From positions 3,560,501 through 3,624,500 of the forward strand of contig NZ_CP029185.2 of the NCBI RefSeq assembly GCF_003096015.2: a DNA stretch of 64,000 nucleotides, given 5' to 3'. A program made the position numbers and the translations under genes. The DNA is from Limnobaculum parvum (lineage in GTDB: Bacteria; Pseudomonadota; Gammaproteobacteria; Enterobacterales; Enterobacteriaceae). The notes below the pieces were generated by a model that was not told the DNA's origin, searched no databases, and worked only from the letters and a program-made list of their open reading frames with translations. Shown piece after piece: positions 52,514 through 61,063 of the stretch. Position 1 is the first letter of the stretch; every line of letters begins with the position of its first letter.

Positions 52514-53803
52514 GTGAAATATCTTATTGGAATAGCAGGTATTATTGTTATTTTAGCGTTAGCGCTATTAGCCAGCAATAATCGTAAAAAAGTCAGATAT
52601 CCCTATATTTTTATTATGCTTGGCCTGCAATTCTTATTGGCCTTTCTGCTGCTGAATACTAGCGGCGGCAGTATTCTTATTGGGGGAATCGCCAGTGTTT
52701 TTGATAAATTATTGAAATATGCGGCGGAGGGAGCGAATTTTGTTTTTGGCGGGTTGCTAAACGATAAGCAGTTTTCTTTCTTTATCATGGTATTAATGCC
52801 TATCGTCTTTATTTCTGCGTTAATTGGTATCATGCAATACATCCATTTACCGAACCGGATAATTCTTATTATCAATGCGTTAATGAGAAAATGTGGCTTA
52901 ATTAAAAATAATGAATCCGCTTCTTTTTTAGGCCAGTCATTTCTGACGATGATTATTAAAGGGATCGGTATTTTATTAAGTAAAGTAAACGGCATGGGCA
53001 AGCTGGAATCTTATAATGCCGTGGCTTCTGCCATTCTCGGTCAGTCCGAAGTTTTTATTTCATTAAAAAAATCATTAGGCCTTCTTCCGCAACATCGTCT
53101 TTACACGCTCTGTACATCGGCAATGTCGACCATTTCCATGTCCATCGTCGGTGCCTATATGACGCTGTTAGATCCGGTTTACGTGGTAACCGCGATTGTA
53201 TTAAACCTGTTTGGTGGATTTATTATTGCTTCCGTGATTAACCCGTATCGGGTCGATCCTGAGGAAGATGTTTTGGAGGTGGTTGCTGAAGAGAAACAGA
53301 GTTTCTTTGAAATGCTGGGGGAATATATCCTTGATGGTTTCAAAGTTGCCGTGATCGTGGGTGCCATGTTGGTTGGTTTTATCGCCATCATCGCCATGGT
53401 TAATGCTATCTTCAGCTATTTGTTTGGTATTTCTTTTCAGGATTTTCTGGGCTACGTTTTCTCACCTTTAGCCTTTTTAGTTGGCGTGCCATGGGATGAG
53501 GCAATTAGCGCTGGCAGCCTGATGGGTACCAAGCTGGTAAGTAATGAGTTTGTCGCGATGGATCAGCTTAAGCAGGGCTTAACCAGTGGAACCTTCCTGT
53601 TTTCAGAACATACTAAAGCTATTATTTCGGTGTTCTTGGTCTCTTTTGCTAATTTCTCGTCCATTGGCATTATCAGCGGTGCTATTAAAGCGCTGAACCC
53701 TCAACAGGGGAATGTAGCATCGCGCTTTGGTTTGAAATTGCTGTATGGTGCAACATTAGTTAGCTTCCTGAGCGCTGCCGTTGTAGGGCTGATTCACAAT
53801 TAA
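52514..53803 (+). CDS. nupC: Concentrative nucleoside transporter (NupC family)
   Basis: 429 residues, about 9-10 membrane segments. CNT-family motifs include LPNRIILIINALM, GIGILLSKVNGMGKLES, ILGQSEVFISLKK (substrate-site GQSE), STISMSIVGAYM and AGSLMGTKLVSNEFVAM, ending with the NFSSIGIISGAI block. Closer in pattern to Gram-positive nucleoside permeases than to E. coli NupC. Start is GTG 52514 with GGAG upstream. First gene of nupC-pdp-cdd; takes up nucleosides with protons or sodium. Confidence 0.88.
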   Translation: MKYLIGIAGIIVILALALLASNNRKKVRYPYIFIMLGLQFLLAFLLLNTSGGSILIGGIASVFDKLLKYAAEGANFVFGGLLNDKQFSFFIMVLMPIVFISALIGIMQYIHLPNRIILIINALMRKCGLIKNNESASFLGQSFLTMIIKGIGILLSKVNGMGKLESYNAVASAILGQSEVFISLKKSLGLLPQHRLYTLCTSAMSTISMSIVGAYMTLLDPVYVVTAIVLNLFGGFIIASVINPYRVDPEEDVLEVVAEEKQSFFEMLGEYILDGFKVAVIVGAMLVGFIAIIAMVNAIFSYLFGISFQDFLGYVFSPLAFLVGVPWDEAISAGSLMGTKLVSNEFVAMDQLKQGLTSGTFLFSEHTKAIISVFLVSFANFSSIGIISGAIKALNPQQGNVASRFGLKLLYGATLVSFLSAAVVGLIHN

Positions 53804-53893
53804 AACGCTGTATTTTTGCCGGCCTAATAGCCGGCATTTGAATAATGTTAAACCGGTGTGTTAACCGTTTTACTGAACAAGAAGGTAAATACT

Positions 53894-55195
53894 ATGAGAA
53901 TCGTTGATCTGATTGCTAAAAAACGTGACGGCAAGGAACTTTCTACCCAAGAAATCGAATTCTTCGTCAAAGGCTATACCGAAGGCGCGATCCCTGACTA
54001 TCAGGCCAGCGCCATGATGATGGCAATTTACTTTCAGGATATGACCGATCGCGAGTGTGCAGACCTGACGATGGCGATGGTTAACTCCGGAGACACCATT
54101 GATTTATCGGCGATTGACGGTATTAAAGTAGATAAACACTCCACCGGCGGCGTTGGTGATACGACGACGCTAGTGCTGGCTCCGTTAGTTGCCGCGCTTG
54201 ATATTCCGGTGGCAAAGATGTCGGGTCGTGGCTTGGGGCATACGGGTGGTACTCTGGACAAGCTGGAGTCGGTAAAAGGTTTTCATATTGAAATCAATAA
54301 AGAAGAGTTTATCGATTTAGTCAATCGCCACAAGGTGGCGGTTATTGGTCAGTCGGGCAATTTAACCCCGGCAGATAAAAAGATGTACGCCCTGCGGGAC
54401 GTTACCGGCACCGTCAATTCTATTCCCCTAATCGCCAGCTCGATTATGAGCAAGAAAATTGCCGCAGGTTCTGACGCCATTGTGTTAGATGTTAAAACCG
54501 GCGCGGGCGCATTTATGAAAACCGATGAAGATGCCATTGAGTTAGCCAAGTCGATGGTTCGCATTGGTAATAATGTGGGTCGGCATACCATGGCGGTGAT
54601 TTCTGATATGTCACAGCCGCTTGGCTTTGCTATCGGTAACGCACTGGAAGTACAGGAAGCCATTGATACGTTGAGGGGCAAAGGCCCGGCAGACCTGACA
54701 GAGCTGACCTTGGTGTTAGGCAGCCAAATGGTAGTATTGGCGAAAAAAGCCAATACGCTGGAAGAAGCGCGCCAGATGCTGCTTGAAGTCATTAACAACG
54801 GCAAGGCGCTGGAGAAATTCAAAGCGTTTCTAGCCAATCAGGGCGGTGATGCCTCGGTTGTCGATCATCCAGAAAGATTACCTCAGGCTAAATATAAAAT
54901 TGAAGTACCTGCCAAAACCTCCGGTGTAGTGGCAAATATTATCGCTGATGAAATTGGCGTTGCCGCAATGTTGCTGGGCGCAGGCCGCGCCACTAAAGAA
55001 GACGATATTGATTTAGCCGTTGGGCTGATGCTGCATAAAAAAATGGGTGATAGCGTTAAGGCCGGTGATTCACTGGTCACCATTTATGCCAACCGGGAAG
55101 ACGTCTCTAGCGTGATGGATAAGATCTATCACAGCATAGCGATCGCCGAACACGGGCAGGCACCTAAACTGATTCATACGGTCATTACCCAGTAA
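53894..55195 (+). CDS. pdp: Pyrimidine-nucleoside phosphorylase (Pdp)
   Basis: Phosphorolysis of uridine, thymidine and deoxyuridine. 433 residues from ATG 53894 (MRIVDLIAKKRDGKELS, AAGGTAAATACT upstream). Motifs: VDKHSTGGVGDTTTLVLAPL, KMSGRGLGHTGGTLDKLES, GQSGNLTPADKKMYALRDVT and SIMSKKIAAGSDAIVLDVK. The pattern is very close to Bacillus Pdp and not to E. coli DeoA. Lies 90 bp after nupC and 42 bp before cdd. Confidence 0.93.
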   Translation: MRIVDLIAKKRDGKELSTQEIEFFVKGYTEGAIPDYQASAMMMAIYFQDMTDRECADLTMAMVNSGDTIDLSAIDGIKVDKHSTGGVGDTTTLVLAPLVAALDIPVAKMSGRGLGHTGGTLDKLESVKGFHIEINKEEFIDLVNRHKVAVIGQSGNLTPADKKMYALRDVTGTVNSIPLIASSIMSKKIAAGSDAIVLDVKTGAGAFMKTDEDAIELAKSMVRIGNNVGRHTMAVISDMSQPLGFAIGNALEVQEAIDTLRGKGPADLTELTLVLGSQMVVLAKKANTLEEARQMLLEVINNGKALEKFKAFLANQGGDASVVDHPERLPQAKYKIEVPAKTSGVVANIIADEIGVAAMLLGAGRATKEDDIDLAVGLMLHKKMGDSVKAGDSLVTIYANREDVSSVMDKIYHSIAIAEHGQAPKLIHTVITQ

Positions 55196-55237
55196 GCCGC
55201 TGGTTTATCCGCCACCTTATATCACAAGGAAATCACC

Positions 55238-55633
55238 ATGACTGATAATGAACTGATCGAATACGCTAAAAAAGCCCGCCAGTCGTCCTACAGCCCCTAC
55301 TCTAAGTTTGCGGTTGGCGCAGCGCTGGTTGCCGATGACAATCAGGTATTCCTCGGTTGTAACGTTGAGAATGCCTCTTATGGTTTAACTAACTGTGCAG
55401 AAAGAACTGCCATATTCAAAGCGGTATCGGAAGGCAAGCGCCAGTTTAAAAAACTGGTGATTATCGGCGATACTGAAGGCCCAATTTCCCCTTGCGGTGC
55501 TTGCCGTCAGGTGATTAACGAATTCTGCGCTCCGGATATGCCGGTTTTGATGGTCAATATGAAGGGTGAAGTAAAGCATACGTCGATAGCCGAGCTACTA
55601 CCTTACTCGTTTGGGCCAGAAGACCTAAGTTAA
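55238..55633 (+). CDS. cdd: Cytidine deaminase, short tetrameric type
   Basis: 131 residues, the length of the Bacillus-type homotetramer rather than the 294-residue E. coli dimer. Zinc and catalytic residues are in NCAERTAIF (Cys, Glu) and PCGACRQV (two Cys), giving the three-cysteine ligand set of short Cdd enzymes. Also SPYSKFAVGAALVA and GCNVENASYG. Last gene of nupC-pdp-cdd; deaminates (deoxy)cytidine to feed Pdp. Confidence 0.95.
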   Translation: MTDNELIEYAKKARQSSYSPYSKFAVGAALVADDNQVFLGCNVENASYGLTNCAERTAIFKAVSEGKRQFKKLVIIGDTEGPISPCGACRQVINEFCAPDMPVLMVNMKGEVKHTSIAELLPYSFGPEDLS

Positions 55634-55646
55634 CGCAGTGCCCTTG

Positions 55647-55715
55647 GCAGTTGCAGTTGGCAGTTGGCAGTTGGCAGTTGGCAGTTGGCAGTTGGCAGTT
55701 GGCAGTTGGCAGTTG
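55647..55715. repeat. 7-bp tandem repeat, about nine units
   Basis: CAGTTGG is repeated eight times without error from 55654 to 55709, with degenerate units at both ends. It lies 13 bp after the cdd stop and leads into TTGACCTT and copy 3 of the dispersed repeat. Its length should be unstable by replication slippage. Confidence 0.95.
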
Positions 55716-55737
55716 ACCTTATTTTTGCCCTTCTATA

Positions 55738-55990
55738 GAGCACTGGAATTCAGTTGACGATTGAGAGAGGCTAGCACAATCCGCAGGGATGCGGATTGAG
55801 GCGCAGTGACGCCGGGAGCGGCTCTGCGCCGGTGCGTTCAGGCCGAACGAATGAGGAAGGAAGTCGCCTAAGCGACCTGGATTCGGGTGCGAAGGCGCGG
55901 GGGTGCAGGGGGCGTTCGCCTTTTAACGCCCCTTGCTCGGCCACTCGCACAGTAGCCAATTCAGTCTCAGCACGATTAGTGGACGAAACT
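55738..55990. repeat. Dispersed repeat, copy 3
   Basis: 253 bp from GAGCACTGGAATTCAGTTGA to GTGGACGAAAC, sharing blocks with copies 1 (15688-15962) and 2 (split by the IS). Internal stems include CCGCAGGGATGCGG. This copy is uninterrupted and serves as reference for what copy 2 lost. Confidence 0.82.
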
Positions 55991-56037
55991 TACCCCAGAC
56001 TAAACCATCTATCACACCAATCGGCAATACCCCCACA

Positions 56038-56057
56038 AATGATAATGATTATCAATT
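56038..56057. promoter_or_regulatory. Fur box upstream of sodA
   Basis: AATGATAATGATTATCAATT is a palindromic Fur-box match (GATAAT units facing ATTATC), with a further TGATATTC unit adjacent. It lies about 90 bp before sodA, as expected for iron-repressed manganese superoxide dismutase. Confidence 0.8.
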
Positions 56058-56144
56058 GATATTCAATGCTATACTGATAGCCCACCATGAAATTGAAATG
56101 AGCTGTCTTATACACAGCGTTAATGTCCTTTGAGGAGTGATACG

Positions 56145-56768
56145 ATGAGTTATACCCTTCCTACCCTGCCTTATGCCTACGATGCTCTGGAACCTCACTT
56201 TGATAAACAAACCATGGAAATCCATCACAGTAAGCACCATCAGGCTTATGTGAACAATGCTAATGCTGCGTTGGAAACGCTGTCTGACGATCTGAAAAGA
56301 TTGTCTGCTGAAGAGCTGATAGCTCAGTTAGATAAAGTGCCTGCGGAAAAGCGTACCGTATTAAGAAACAACGCCGGCGGTCACGCAAACCATAGCCTAT
56401 TCTGGAAAGGTCTGAAAAAAGGTACCGCTCTACAGGGCGATCTGAAAGCGGCTATCGAACGTGATTTCGGTAGCATTGATAGCTTTAAAGAGAAGTTTGA
56501 ACAAGCGGCGGCTACCCGTTTTGGTTCTGGTTGGGCCTGGTTGGTATTGAAAGAGGGCAAGCTGGCCGTGGTTTCTACCGCTAATCAGGACAGTCCTCTG
56601 ATGGGCGAAAGCGTATCTGGTGCATCAGGCTTCCCGATTGTCGGTCTGGACGTATGGGAACATGCTTACTATCTGAAATTCCAAAACCGTCGTCCTGACT
56701 ACATTAAAGAATTCTGGAATGTGGTGAACTGGGACGAAGCTGCCAAGCGTTTTGCTGACGCAAAATAA
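56145..56768 (+). CDS. sodA: Manganese superoxide dismutase SodA
   Basis: Cytoplasmic enzyme converting superoxide to hydrogen peroxide and oxygen. 207 residues (E. coli 206), starting MSYTLPTLPYAYDALEPHFD with GAGG upstream; a start at 56130 would add five residues. Metal ligands: His in MEIHHSKHHQAY, His in NHSLFW, Asp and His in LDVWEHAYYLKFQNRR. GGHANHSLFWKGLK and the GASG-type region support manganese specificity. Fur box upstream, terminator downstream. Confidence 0.96.
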   Translation: MSYTLPTLPYAYDALEPHFDKQTMEIHHSKHHQAYVNNANAALETLSDDLKRLSAEELIAQLDKVPAEKRTVLRNNAGGHANHSLFWKGLKKGTALQGDLKAAIERDFGSIDSFKEKFEQAAATRFGSGWAWLVLKEGKLAVVSTANQDSPLMGESVSGASGFPIVGLDVWEHAYYLKFQNRRPDYIKEFWNVVNWDEAAKRFADAK

Positions 56769-56800
56769 TAGGCTAATTCTCTAATTTTCATATAAATAGC

Positions 56801-56833
56801 GGAGACCATAGTGAGTAACTCGCTATGGTCTCC
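56801..56833 (+). terminator. Terminator after sodA
   Basis: GGAGACCATAG and CTATGGTCTCC form a perfect 11-bp stem with an 11-nt loop, 32 bp after the sodA stop, followed by TTAATAA. Confidence 0.75.
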
Positions 56834-57074
56834 TTAATAAACATTTCGTTATCAGCCTCTCAATTAAATTTCTTCACTTTTGTCCTGAAAAGATAATTAT
56901 TCTTTCGATAAAACGTGAAATTTTTATCATGAAAAGTGATTTCTCTGATGATAACCCCTCTCTCTCCCGCTATCACCTTCATAAGCCGATGGTTTATCCA
57001 TGTGATAAAAGTGGTCATTTGTAGTAGAATAGCGCCCTGATTTTATTCACATTCTATTTTTTAGGGAAATTGAC
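56834..57074. other. Non-coding gap before yjdM
   Basis: About 240 AT-rich bp between the sodA terminator and yjdM, containing near-palindromic TTATCAT and ATGATAA stretches around 56935-56960. No gene and no assignable operator. Confidence 0.4.
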
Positions 57075-57413
57075 ATGAATTCTATTCCAGCCTGCCCGGT
57101 CTGTTCATCAGAAAATACCTATCCGGACGGAGACATGTTCATCTGCCCTGATTGTGCTCACGAGTGGAACTCTTCAGAGCCCGTGTCAGCAGATGGTGAT
57201 GTAAGAGTAGTGAAAGACAGTAATGGTAACGTATTAGCTGACGGCGACTGCGTAACCCTGATTAAAGACCTGAAGCTGAAAGGCTCTTCAACCGTACTGA
57301 AAGTGGGTAGCAAATCTAAACCTATCCGTCTGGTTGATGGCGACCATGAAATCGACTGCAAAATCGATAACACCAGCATTATGCTGAAAGCCTGCTTCGT
57401 TAAGAAAGTCTGA
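57075..57413 (+). CDS. yjdM: YjdM (PhnA family) zinc-ribbon protein
   Basis: 112 residues. The N-terminal zinc ribbon has CPVCSS and CPDCAHEW; the C-terminal PhnA domain has VRVVKDSNGNVLADGDCVTL and LKVGSKSKPIRLVDGDHEIDC. It is the usual E. coli length (111). The old name PhnA came from alkylphosphonate work, but E. coli YjdM is not required for phosphonate use and its role is unclear. AGGGAAATTGAC precedes the ATG; a terminator follows. Confidence 0.92.
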   Translation: MNSIPACPVCSSENTYPDGDMFICPDCAHEWNSSEPVSADGDVRVVKDSNGNVLADGDCVTLIKDLKLKGSSTVLKVGSKSKPIRLVDGDHEIDCKIDNTSIMLKACFVKKV

Positions 57414-57425
57414 TAAGCAGAAATA

Positions 57426-57458
57426 AAGCCACCGTTTTCTGAAAGCCGTGGCTTTTTT
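57426..57458 (+). terminator. Terminator after yjdM
   Basis: AAGCCAC and GTGGCTT form a 7-bp stem followed by a run of six T residues, 13 bp after the stop codon. Confidence 0.8.
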
Positions 57459-57569
57459 CTCCATCACCGCAGGTTCCAAATTCACTGTCCCTAAATCAAA
57501 AACTGGATACACCTTGCCACAGTCAGTATGCTGAAATGACTTAGTTACTCAGTGAAACTGGCGGTTACC

Positions 57570-58250
57570 ATGATCTATCCTTTCGTCTATATCGGCAAAA
57601 TCAAACCCTACGATGACCACTCTCCCAGTGCCATAGACAAACGTGCAGTGGATGGTGAGCTGTTACTTACGCCGCTGGGTTTTGAAGGCGACCAACAGGC
57701 CGATACGCGCTATCACGGCGGTGCCGATCGCGCTTTATGCCACTATCCACAGGAACATTACGACTACTGGAAGCTACGCTTCCCTGAACAGGCCGATCGG
57801 TTTGCTGCACCACTGTTTGGAGAAAACCTCTCTACCCAGAGCCTAACCGAAGAAACGGTTTTTATCGGTGATATCTTCCGTTGGGGGCAAGCACTCATTC
57901 AGGTCACTCAGCCCCGTTCCCCGTGCTATAAACTGAATTATCATTGTAATATTAATAAGTTCGCTCGCATCATGCAGGACAGTGGACGCTGTGGTTGGCT
58001 CTATCGTGTGGTTTCAGCCGGTAAGGTTAATCCGAACCAACCACTTGAGCTGGTCAGCCGCAATAGCGATGTTTCCGTCGCCGAGGCGATTTCTATTGCT
58101 TTTAACTCACCGTTTGACGAAGAACAGTATCGTCGCCTGCTCTCAGCCAGTGGTCTGTCCGCCAGTTGGAGCAAAAATATGCAGATGAGAATACTGACTA
58201 AACATATTGAAGATATGGAGCGTCGCTTGGTGGGTGCTTCTACTGATTAA
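57570..58250 (+). CDS. yiiM: MOSC-domain protein YiiM
   Basis: 226 residues from ATG 57570 (MIYPFVYIGKIKPY); a GTG at 57552 would add six. Molybdenum-cofactor sulfurase C-terminal domain with VDGELLLTPLGFEGDQQAD, HGGADRALCHYP, FGENLSTQSLTEETV and QPRSPCYKLNY (conserved Cys). In E. coli YiiM reduces N-hydroxylated base analogues, a molybdenum-dependent detoxification. C-terminal extension of about 40 residues is normal for the family. Confidence 0.9.
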   Translation: MIYPFVYIGKIKPYDDHSPSAIDKRAVDGELLLTPLGFEGDQQADTRYHGGADRALCHYPQEHYDYWKLRFPEQADRFAAPLFGENLSTQSLTEETVFIGDIFRWGQALIQVTQPRSPCYKLNYHCNINKFARIMQDSGRCGWLYRVVSAGKVNPNQPLELVSRNSDVSVAEAISIAFNSPFDEEQYRRLLSASGLSASWSKNMQMRILTKHIEDMERRLVGASTD

Positions 58251-58332
58251 CGAATGCATAATCCGTGTTACGATAGAGTGTATGGTCAGACTGCCAATGC
58301 CCTTTCGGCAGTACCCTATCTCTTTGTAACTG

Positions 58333-59082
58333 ATGATGGATATGTTGATGACGAAAACCACTGCGCCTTCTATGGCTGAATCTCTGACGCGCGACCTTGC
58401 TATTCGGATTATGCGCGGTGATTTGTCTCAAGTGCCGTCTCTGCCGGGAGAAAACGAGCTGGCGCTGCAATATCAGGTTTCACGCACCACCATTCGAAAT
58501 GCACTACAGGTTCTTTCGGCCAAGGGTATGGTCTCTATTCAGCCGAAGCGTCGTAGCGTTGTTACTCCCCGCGAGCATTGGAACTTCCTTGACTCAGAAG
58601 TCCTGCTCTGGCTGACGGAAGGCGGAATGGAGCAGGAGATGGTTGAACAGTTGATAGTGACCCGCCTGATCTTCGAGCCTAATGTCGCTGCGCTGGCGGC
58701 AACCAATGCCACCGGTCGAGATTTAGCCGCTATGGAAGATGCCTGCCATTTGATGTCCGATGGCCAGCAACAAAATTCTCGTGAATTATTTGAACGTGGC
58801 GATCTGGCTTTCCATCTTGCGCTGCTACGCGCCAGTCACAACCCTTTCCTGTTATCACTGAGTAATGCGCTCTCTTCTGCTATGTCGCTTTCTTTTAAAC
58901 AGACTCTGGAAGATGATGTTCGCCTGACCAAAGAGGCTGTCACTCAACACGTTGTTTTACTGGATGCTATTCGTCTTAAACAGGTTGATACCGCTAAACA
59001 ACGAATGCGTGACATCCTGTTAAAAGCAGCACGGAAACGACTACAAAGCCATCAACCAGAAATCTTTACTCATATCGACTGA
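58333..59082 (+). CDS. dgoR: GntR (FadR-type) regulator, DgoR-like
   Basis: 249 residues; closely spaced ATG codons at 58333, 58336, 58342 and 58348 leave the start uncertain (58348 has the best-spaced GGA). N-terminal winged HTH (LPGENELALQYQVSRTTIRNALQVLSAKG) and C-terminal FadR ligand domain (helical, WNFLDSEVLLWL, RGDLAFHLALLRASHNPFL). Its neighbours are kinase and aldolase of galactonate breakdown, so it is presumed to repress them and to respond to galactonate or a relative. Sequence is fairly divergent from E. coli DgoR. Confidence 0.75.
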   Translation: MMDMLMTKTTAPSMAESLTRDLAIRIMRGDLSQVPSLPGENELALQYQVSRTTIRNALQVLSAKGMVSIQPKRRSVVTPREHWNFLDSEVLLWLTEGGMEQEMVEQLIVTRLIFEPNVAALAATNATGRDLAAMEDACHLMSDGQQQNSRELFERGDLAFHLALLRASHNPFLLSLSNALSSAMSLSFKQTLEDDVRLTKEAVTQHVVLLDAIRLKQVDTAKQRMRDILLKAARKRLQSHQPEIFTHID

Positions 59083-59148
59083 TTCCTAAATTTTTTCACA
59101 ATAAGATCTGCCTCACAGATCGTAATTTCCTTTTGCTCTACGCTTCTT

Positions 59149-59177
59149 GTATTACAAGATTACAAAGGTTGTAATAC
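59149..59177. promoter_or_regulatory. Operator candidate in front of dgoK
   Basis: GTATTACAA (59149-59157) and TTGTAATAC (59169-59177) are a perfect 9-bp inverted repeat around an 11-nt centre that itself carries another ATTACAA. The right arm ends three bases before the dgoK ATG and overlaps its AAAGG ribosome site, suited to repression. The TTGTA-TACAA elements match those described for DgoR. Confidence 0.65.
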
Positions 59178-59179
59178 TA

Positions 59180-60076
59180 ATGAAGAAATGGATTGCTGTT
59201 GATTGGGGTACTACTAATTTCCGTGCATTTTTAATGCAAGGAAAAGACTGTATTGATCGTTGTGCTCAGGGACCGGGCTTACTGCAGATTGAACAAGGAA
59301 ATTTCGAACAGGAGCTGCTGCGTTTATTGCAGCCATGGTTTGATGTTGCTCCTTATCCGGTTGTTATGGCCGGTATGGTTGGTTCACAGCAAGGATGGCA
59401 TGAAGTGCCCTATGTTGAAGCGCCCTGTACATTCTCGTCACTGACAGAGCAGGCTTACGCTTTCACTACCCGTTGGTCAAGCCCGATATGGATCATTCCC
59501 GGCGTTCGTTGCTATAGCCCTTACCAGCAACCTGATGTCATGCGTGGGGAAGAAGTACAATTAGCTGGGCTTTCAGCTATCAATGGCCCTGGCGAGTATC
59601 AGGTTATTTTACCCGGCACCCACAGCAAACATGTATTGATGGATAACCAGTCCATTTCTCACTTTTCTACCTATATGACGGGTGAACTGTTCGCTTTACT
59701 GAGCCAGCACTCTATTCTCGGCAGAGCACTACCTCCACAAGAGGATAGCTTGGAAGTTTTCAATTCCGCTATTGAAGTCGCCCAGCGTAAAACACCGCTC
59801 AGTCACCAGCTGTTTTCTGCTCGTACTTATCGTTTAAACAAAGAAATAGCAGAGCAGCATATTCACAGTTACCTTTCAGGCTTGCTGATTGGCGCTGAAT
59901 TGGCTACCTGCACATCGACACAGTCGATATGGTGCGTGGGTTCAACCAAGCTCACAGAAAACTACTCACGGGCCGCAAAATACCTAGGAATTAACCTCCA
60001 TACCATTGATGGTGATGAGTGCTTTATCCGAGGAATTAGTCATCTGTACCAACATATCGCAGGAGAAAAGCAATGA
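59180..60076 (+). CDS. dgoK: 2-dehydro-3-deoxygalactonokinase
   Basis: Phosphorylates 2-keto-3-deoxygalactonate at C6. 298 residues from ATG 59180 (MKKWIAVDWGTTNFRAFLM); an earlier in-frame start overlaps the operator. Motifs: VDWGTTNFRAF, VVMAGMVGSQQGWHEVPY, IIPGVRCYS, DVMRGEEVQLAGL, LPGTHSKHVL and FLSGLLIGAELAT-like YLSGLLIGAEL. E. coli DgoK has 292 residues. Its stop overlaps dgoA by 4 bp. Confidence 0.92.
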   Translation: MKKWIAVDWGTTNFRAFLMQGKDCIDRCAQGPGLLQIEQGNFEQELLRLLQPWFDVAPYPVVMAGMVGSQQGWHEVPYVEAPCTFSSLTEQAYAFTTRWSSPIWIIPGVRCYSPYQQPDVMRGEEVQLAGLSAINGPGEYQVILPGTHSKHVLMDNQSISHFSTYMTGELFALLSQHSILGRALPPQEDSLEVFNSAIEVAQRKTPLSHQLFSARTYRLNKEIAEQHIHSYLSGLLIGAELATCTSTQSIWCVGSTKLTENYSRAAKYLGINLHTIDGDECFIRGISHLYQHIAGEKQ

Positions 60077-60723
60077 CCGCTGAACAATTTCACAATCAAT
60101 TACGCCAGAGCGAATTACCGCTGATCGCCATTTTGCGTGGTATCACACCGGATGAAGCTCATGATGCTGCCCAGTTGCTAGTGGAATGCGGTTTTCGCTT
60201 CCTTGAAGTTCCGCTTAACAGCCCACAGCCGTTAAAGACGGTGAAGATCATGCTGGATGCCGTAGCCGGAAAAGCGCAGGTGGGGGCCGGTACCGTGTTA
60301 ACGTCTGAGCAGGTTAAGCAAGTCCATGACGTTGGTGGTCAGCTCATCATTTCACCAAATTTTTCTCCTGCCGTCGTCAAAGCCAGCGTGGAACTCAAGT
60401 TAACCAGCTTGCCTGGCGTAGCAACACCGTCAGAAGCTTTTGCTGCCATTGAGGCCGGGGCTTGTGGTTTGAAACTCTATCCCGCTGAAATGATCCCTGC
60501 CTCAGTGATGAAAGCAATGCGTGTAGTACTGCCTAAAAACATTGCTTGCCTGCCGGTTGGTGGTATTCAGGCTGATGCCATACAAATGAAAACGTATTGT
60601 CAGGCCGGTGCCGATGGCTTTGGCTTGGGTGGCGGGCTTTATCAGGCAGGAATGACAATGAAAACGCTGGAAGCTAATGCATTACGTTATCGTGATGCTT
60701 GGGTAAACAGTCTAAAGATGTAA
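60073..60723 (+). CDS. dgoA: 2-dehydro-3-deoxy-6-phosphogalactonate aldolase
   Basis: Class I aldolase cleaving KDPGal to pyruvate and glyceraldehyde 3-phosphate. 216 residues (E. coli 205). Motifs: LPLIAILRGITPDEA with catalytic Glu in CGFRFLEVPLNSP, QVGAGTVLT, Schiff-base Lys in CGLKLYPAEM and PVGGIQ. ATG overlaps the dgoK stop (ATGA), so the pair is coupled. Confidence 0.93.
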   Translation: MTAEQFHNQLRQSELPLIAILRGITPDEAHDAAQLLVECGFRFLEVPLNSPQPLKTVKIMLDAVAGKAQVGAGTVLTSEQVKQVHDVGGQLIISPNFSPAVVKASVELKLTSLPGVATPSEAFAAIEAGACGLKLYPAEMIPASVMKAMRVVLPKNIACLPVGGIQADAIQMKTYCQAGADGFGLGGGLYQAGMTMKTLEANALRYRDAWVNSLKM

Positions 60724-60780
60724 TCAGTATTTTGGCTAATGAGAAAAATAAAGTGTTTACCGCTTTATAACAGATGAAGT

Positions 60781-60804
60781 GCCTTCTGAGGTTTAACAGA
60801 AGGC
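60781..60804 (+). terminator. Hairpin after dgoA
   Basis: GCCTTCTG and CAGAAGGC form a perfect 8-bp stem with an 8-nt loop, 57 bp after the dgoA stop. It has no T-run and may be a weak terminator or processing stem. Confidence 0.5.
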
Positions 60805-60805
60805 A

Positions 60806-60932
60806 ATATCCAAAATAATTCAAATTGCATCATGGCGGCAAGTGAATGAATCCCAATGAGCTTATATAAGTCAGTGAGTTGGGTGAGCAAATGCAACCAA
60901 CAAAGAGGCGAATTGAAGTATGACGGATATAT
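60806..60932. repeat. Palindromic intergenic repeat of enterobacterial type
   Basis: About 125 bp running from ATATCCAAAATAATTCAAAT to GTATGACGGATATAT. It has complementary ends (ATTCAAATTGCAT against GAATTGAAGTATGAC) and an internal GGCGGCAAGTGAATGAATCC block. It resembles the long palindromic repeat scattered through Yersinia, Serratia and Pectobacterium genomes; the identification is from memory of its pattern. Confidence 0.6.
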
Positions 60933-61063
60933 TTATCTTATTGATATGACGTAGTAATAAAAACAAACGATTCGTTTCTTAGATCTTAAGAAAAAAGGGC
61001 AACCGTTTTTCTTTTTTAGGCAGGAATCGTAATATTTAACTAAAAATACAACAAGGACAACCT

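Noticed and set aside
55647..55715. CRISPR-like array
   Set aside because: The units are 7 bp with no spacers; it is a simple tandem repeat. No CRISPR array or cas gene was seen anywhere.
55796..56059. 87-residue open frame upstream of sodA
   Set aside because: It coincides with repeat copy 3 and runs into the Fur box region; composition is low complexity and there is no ribosome site.
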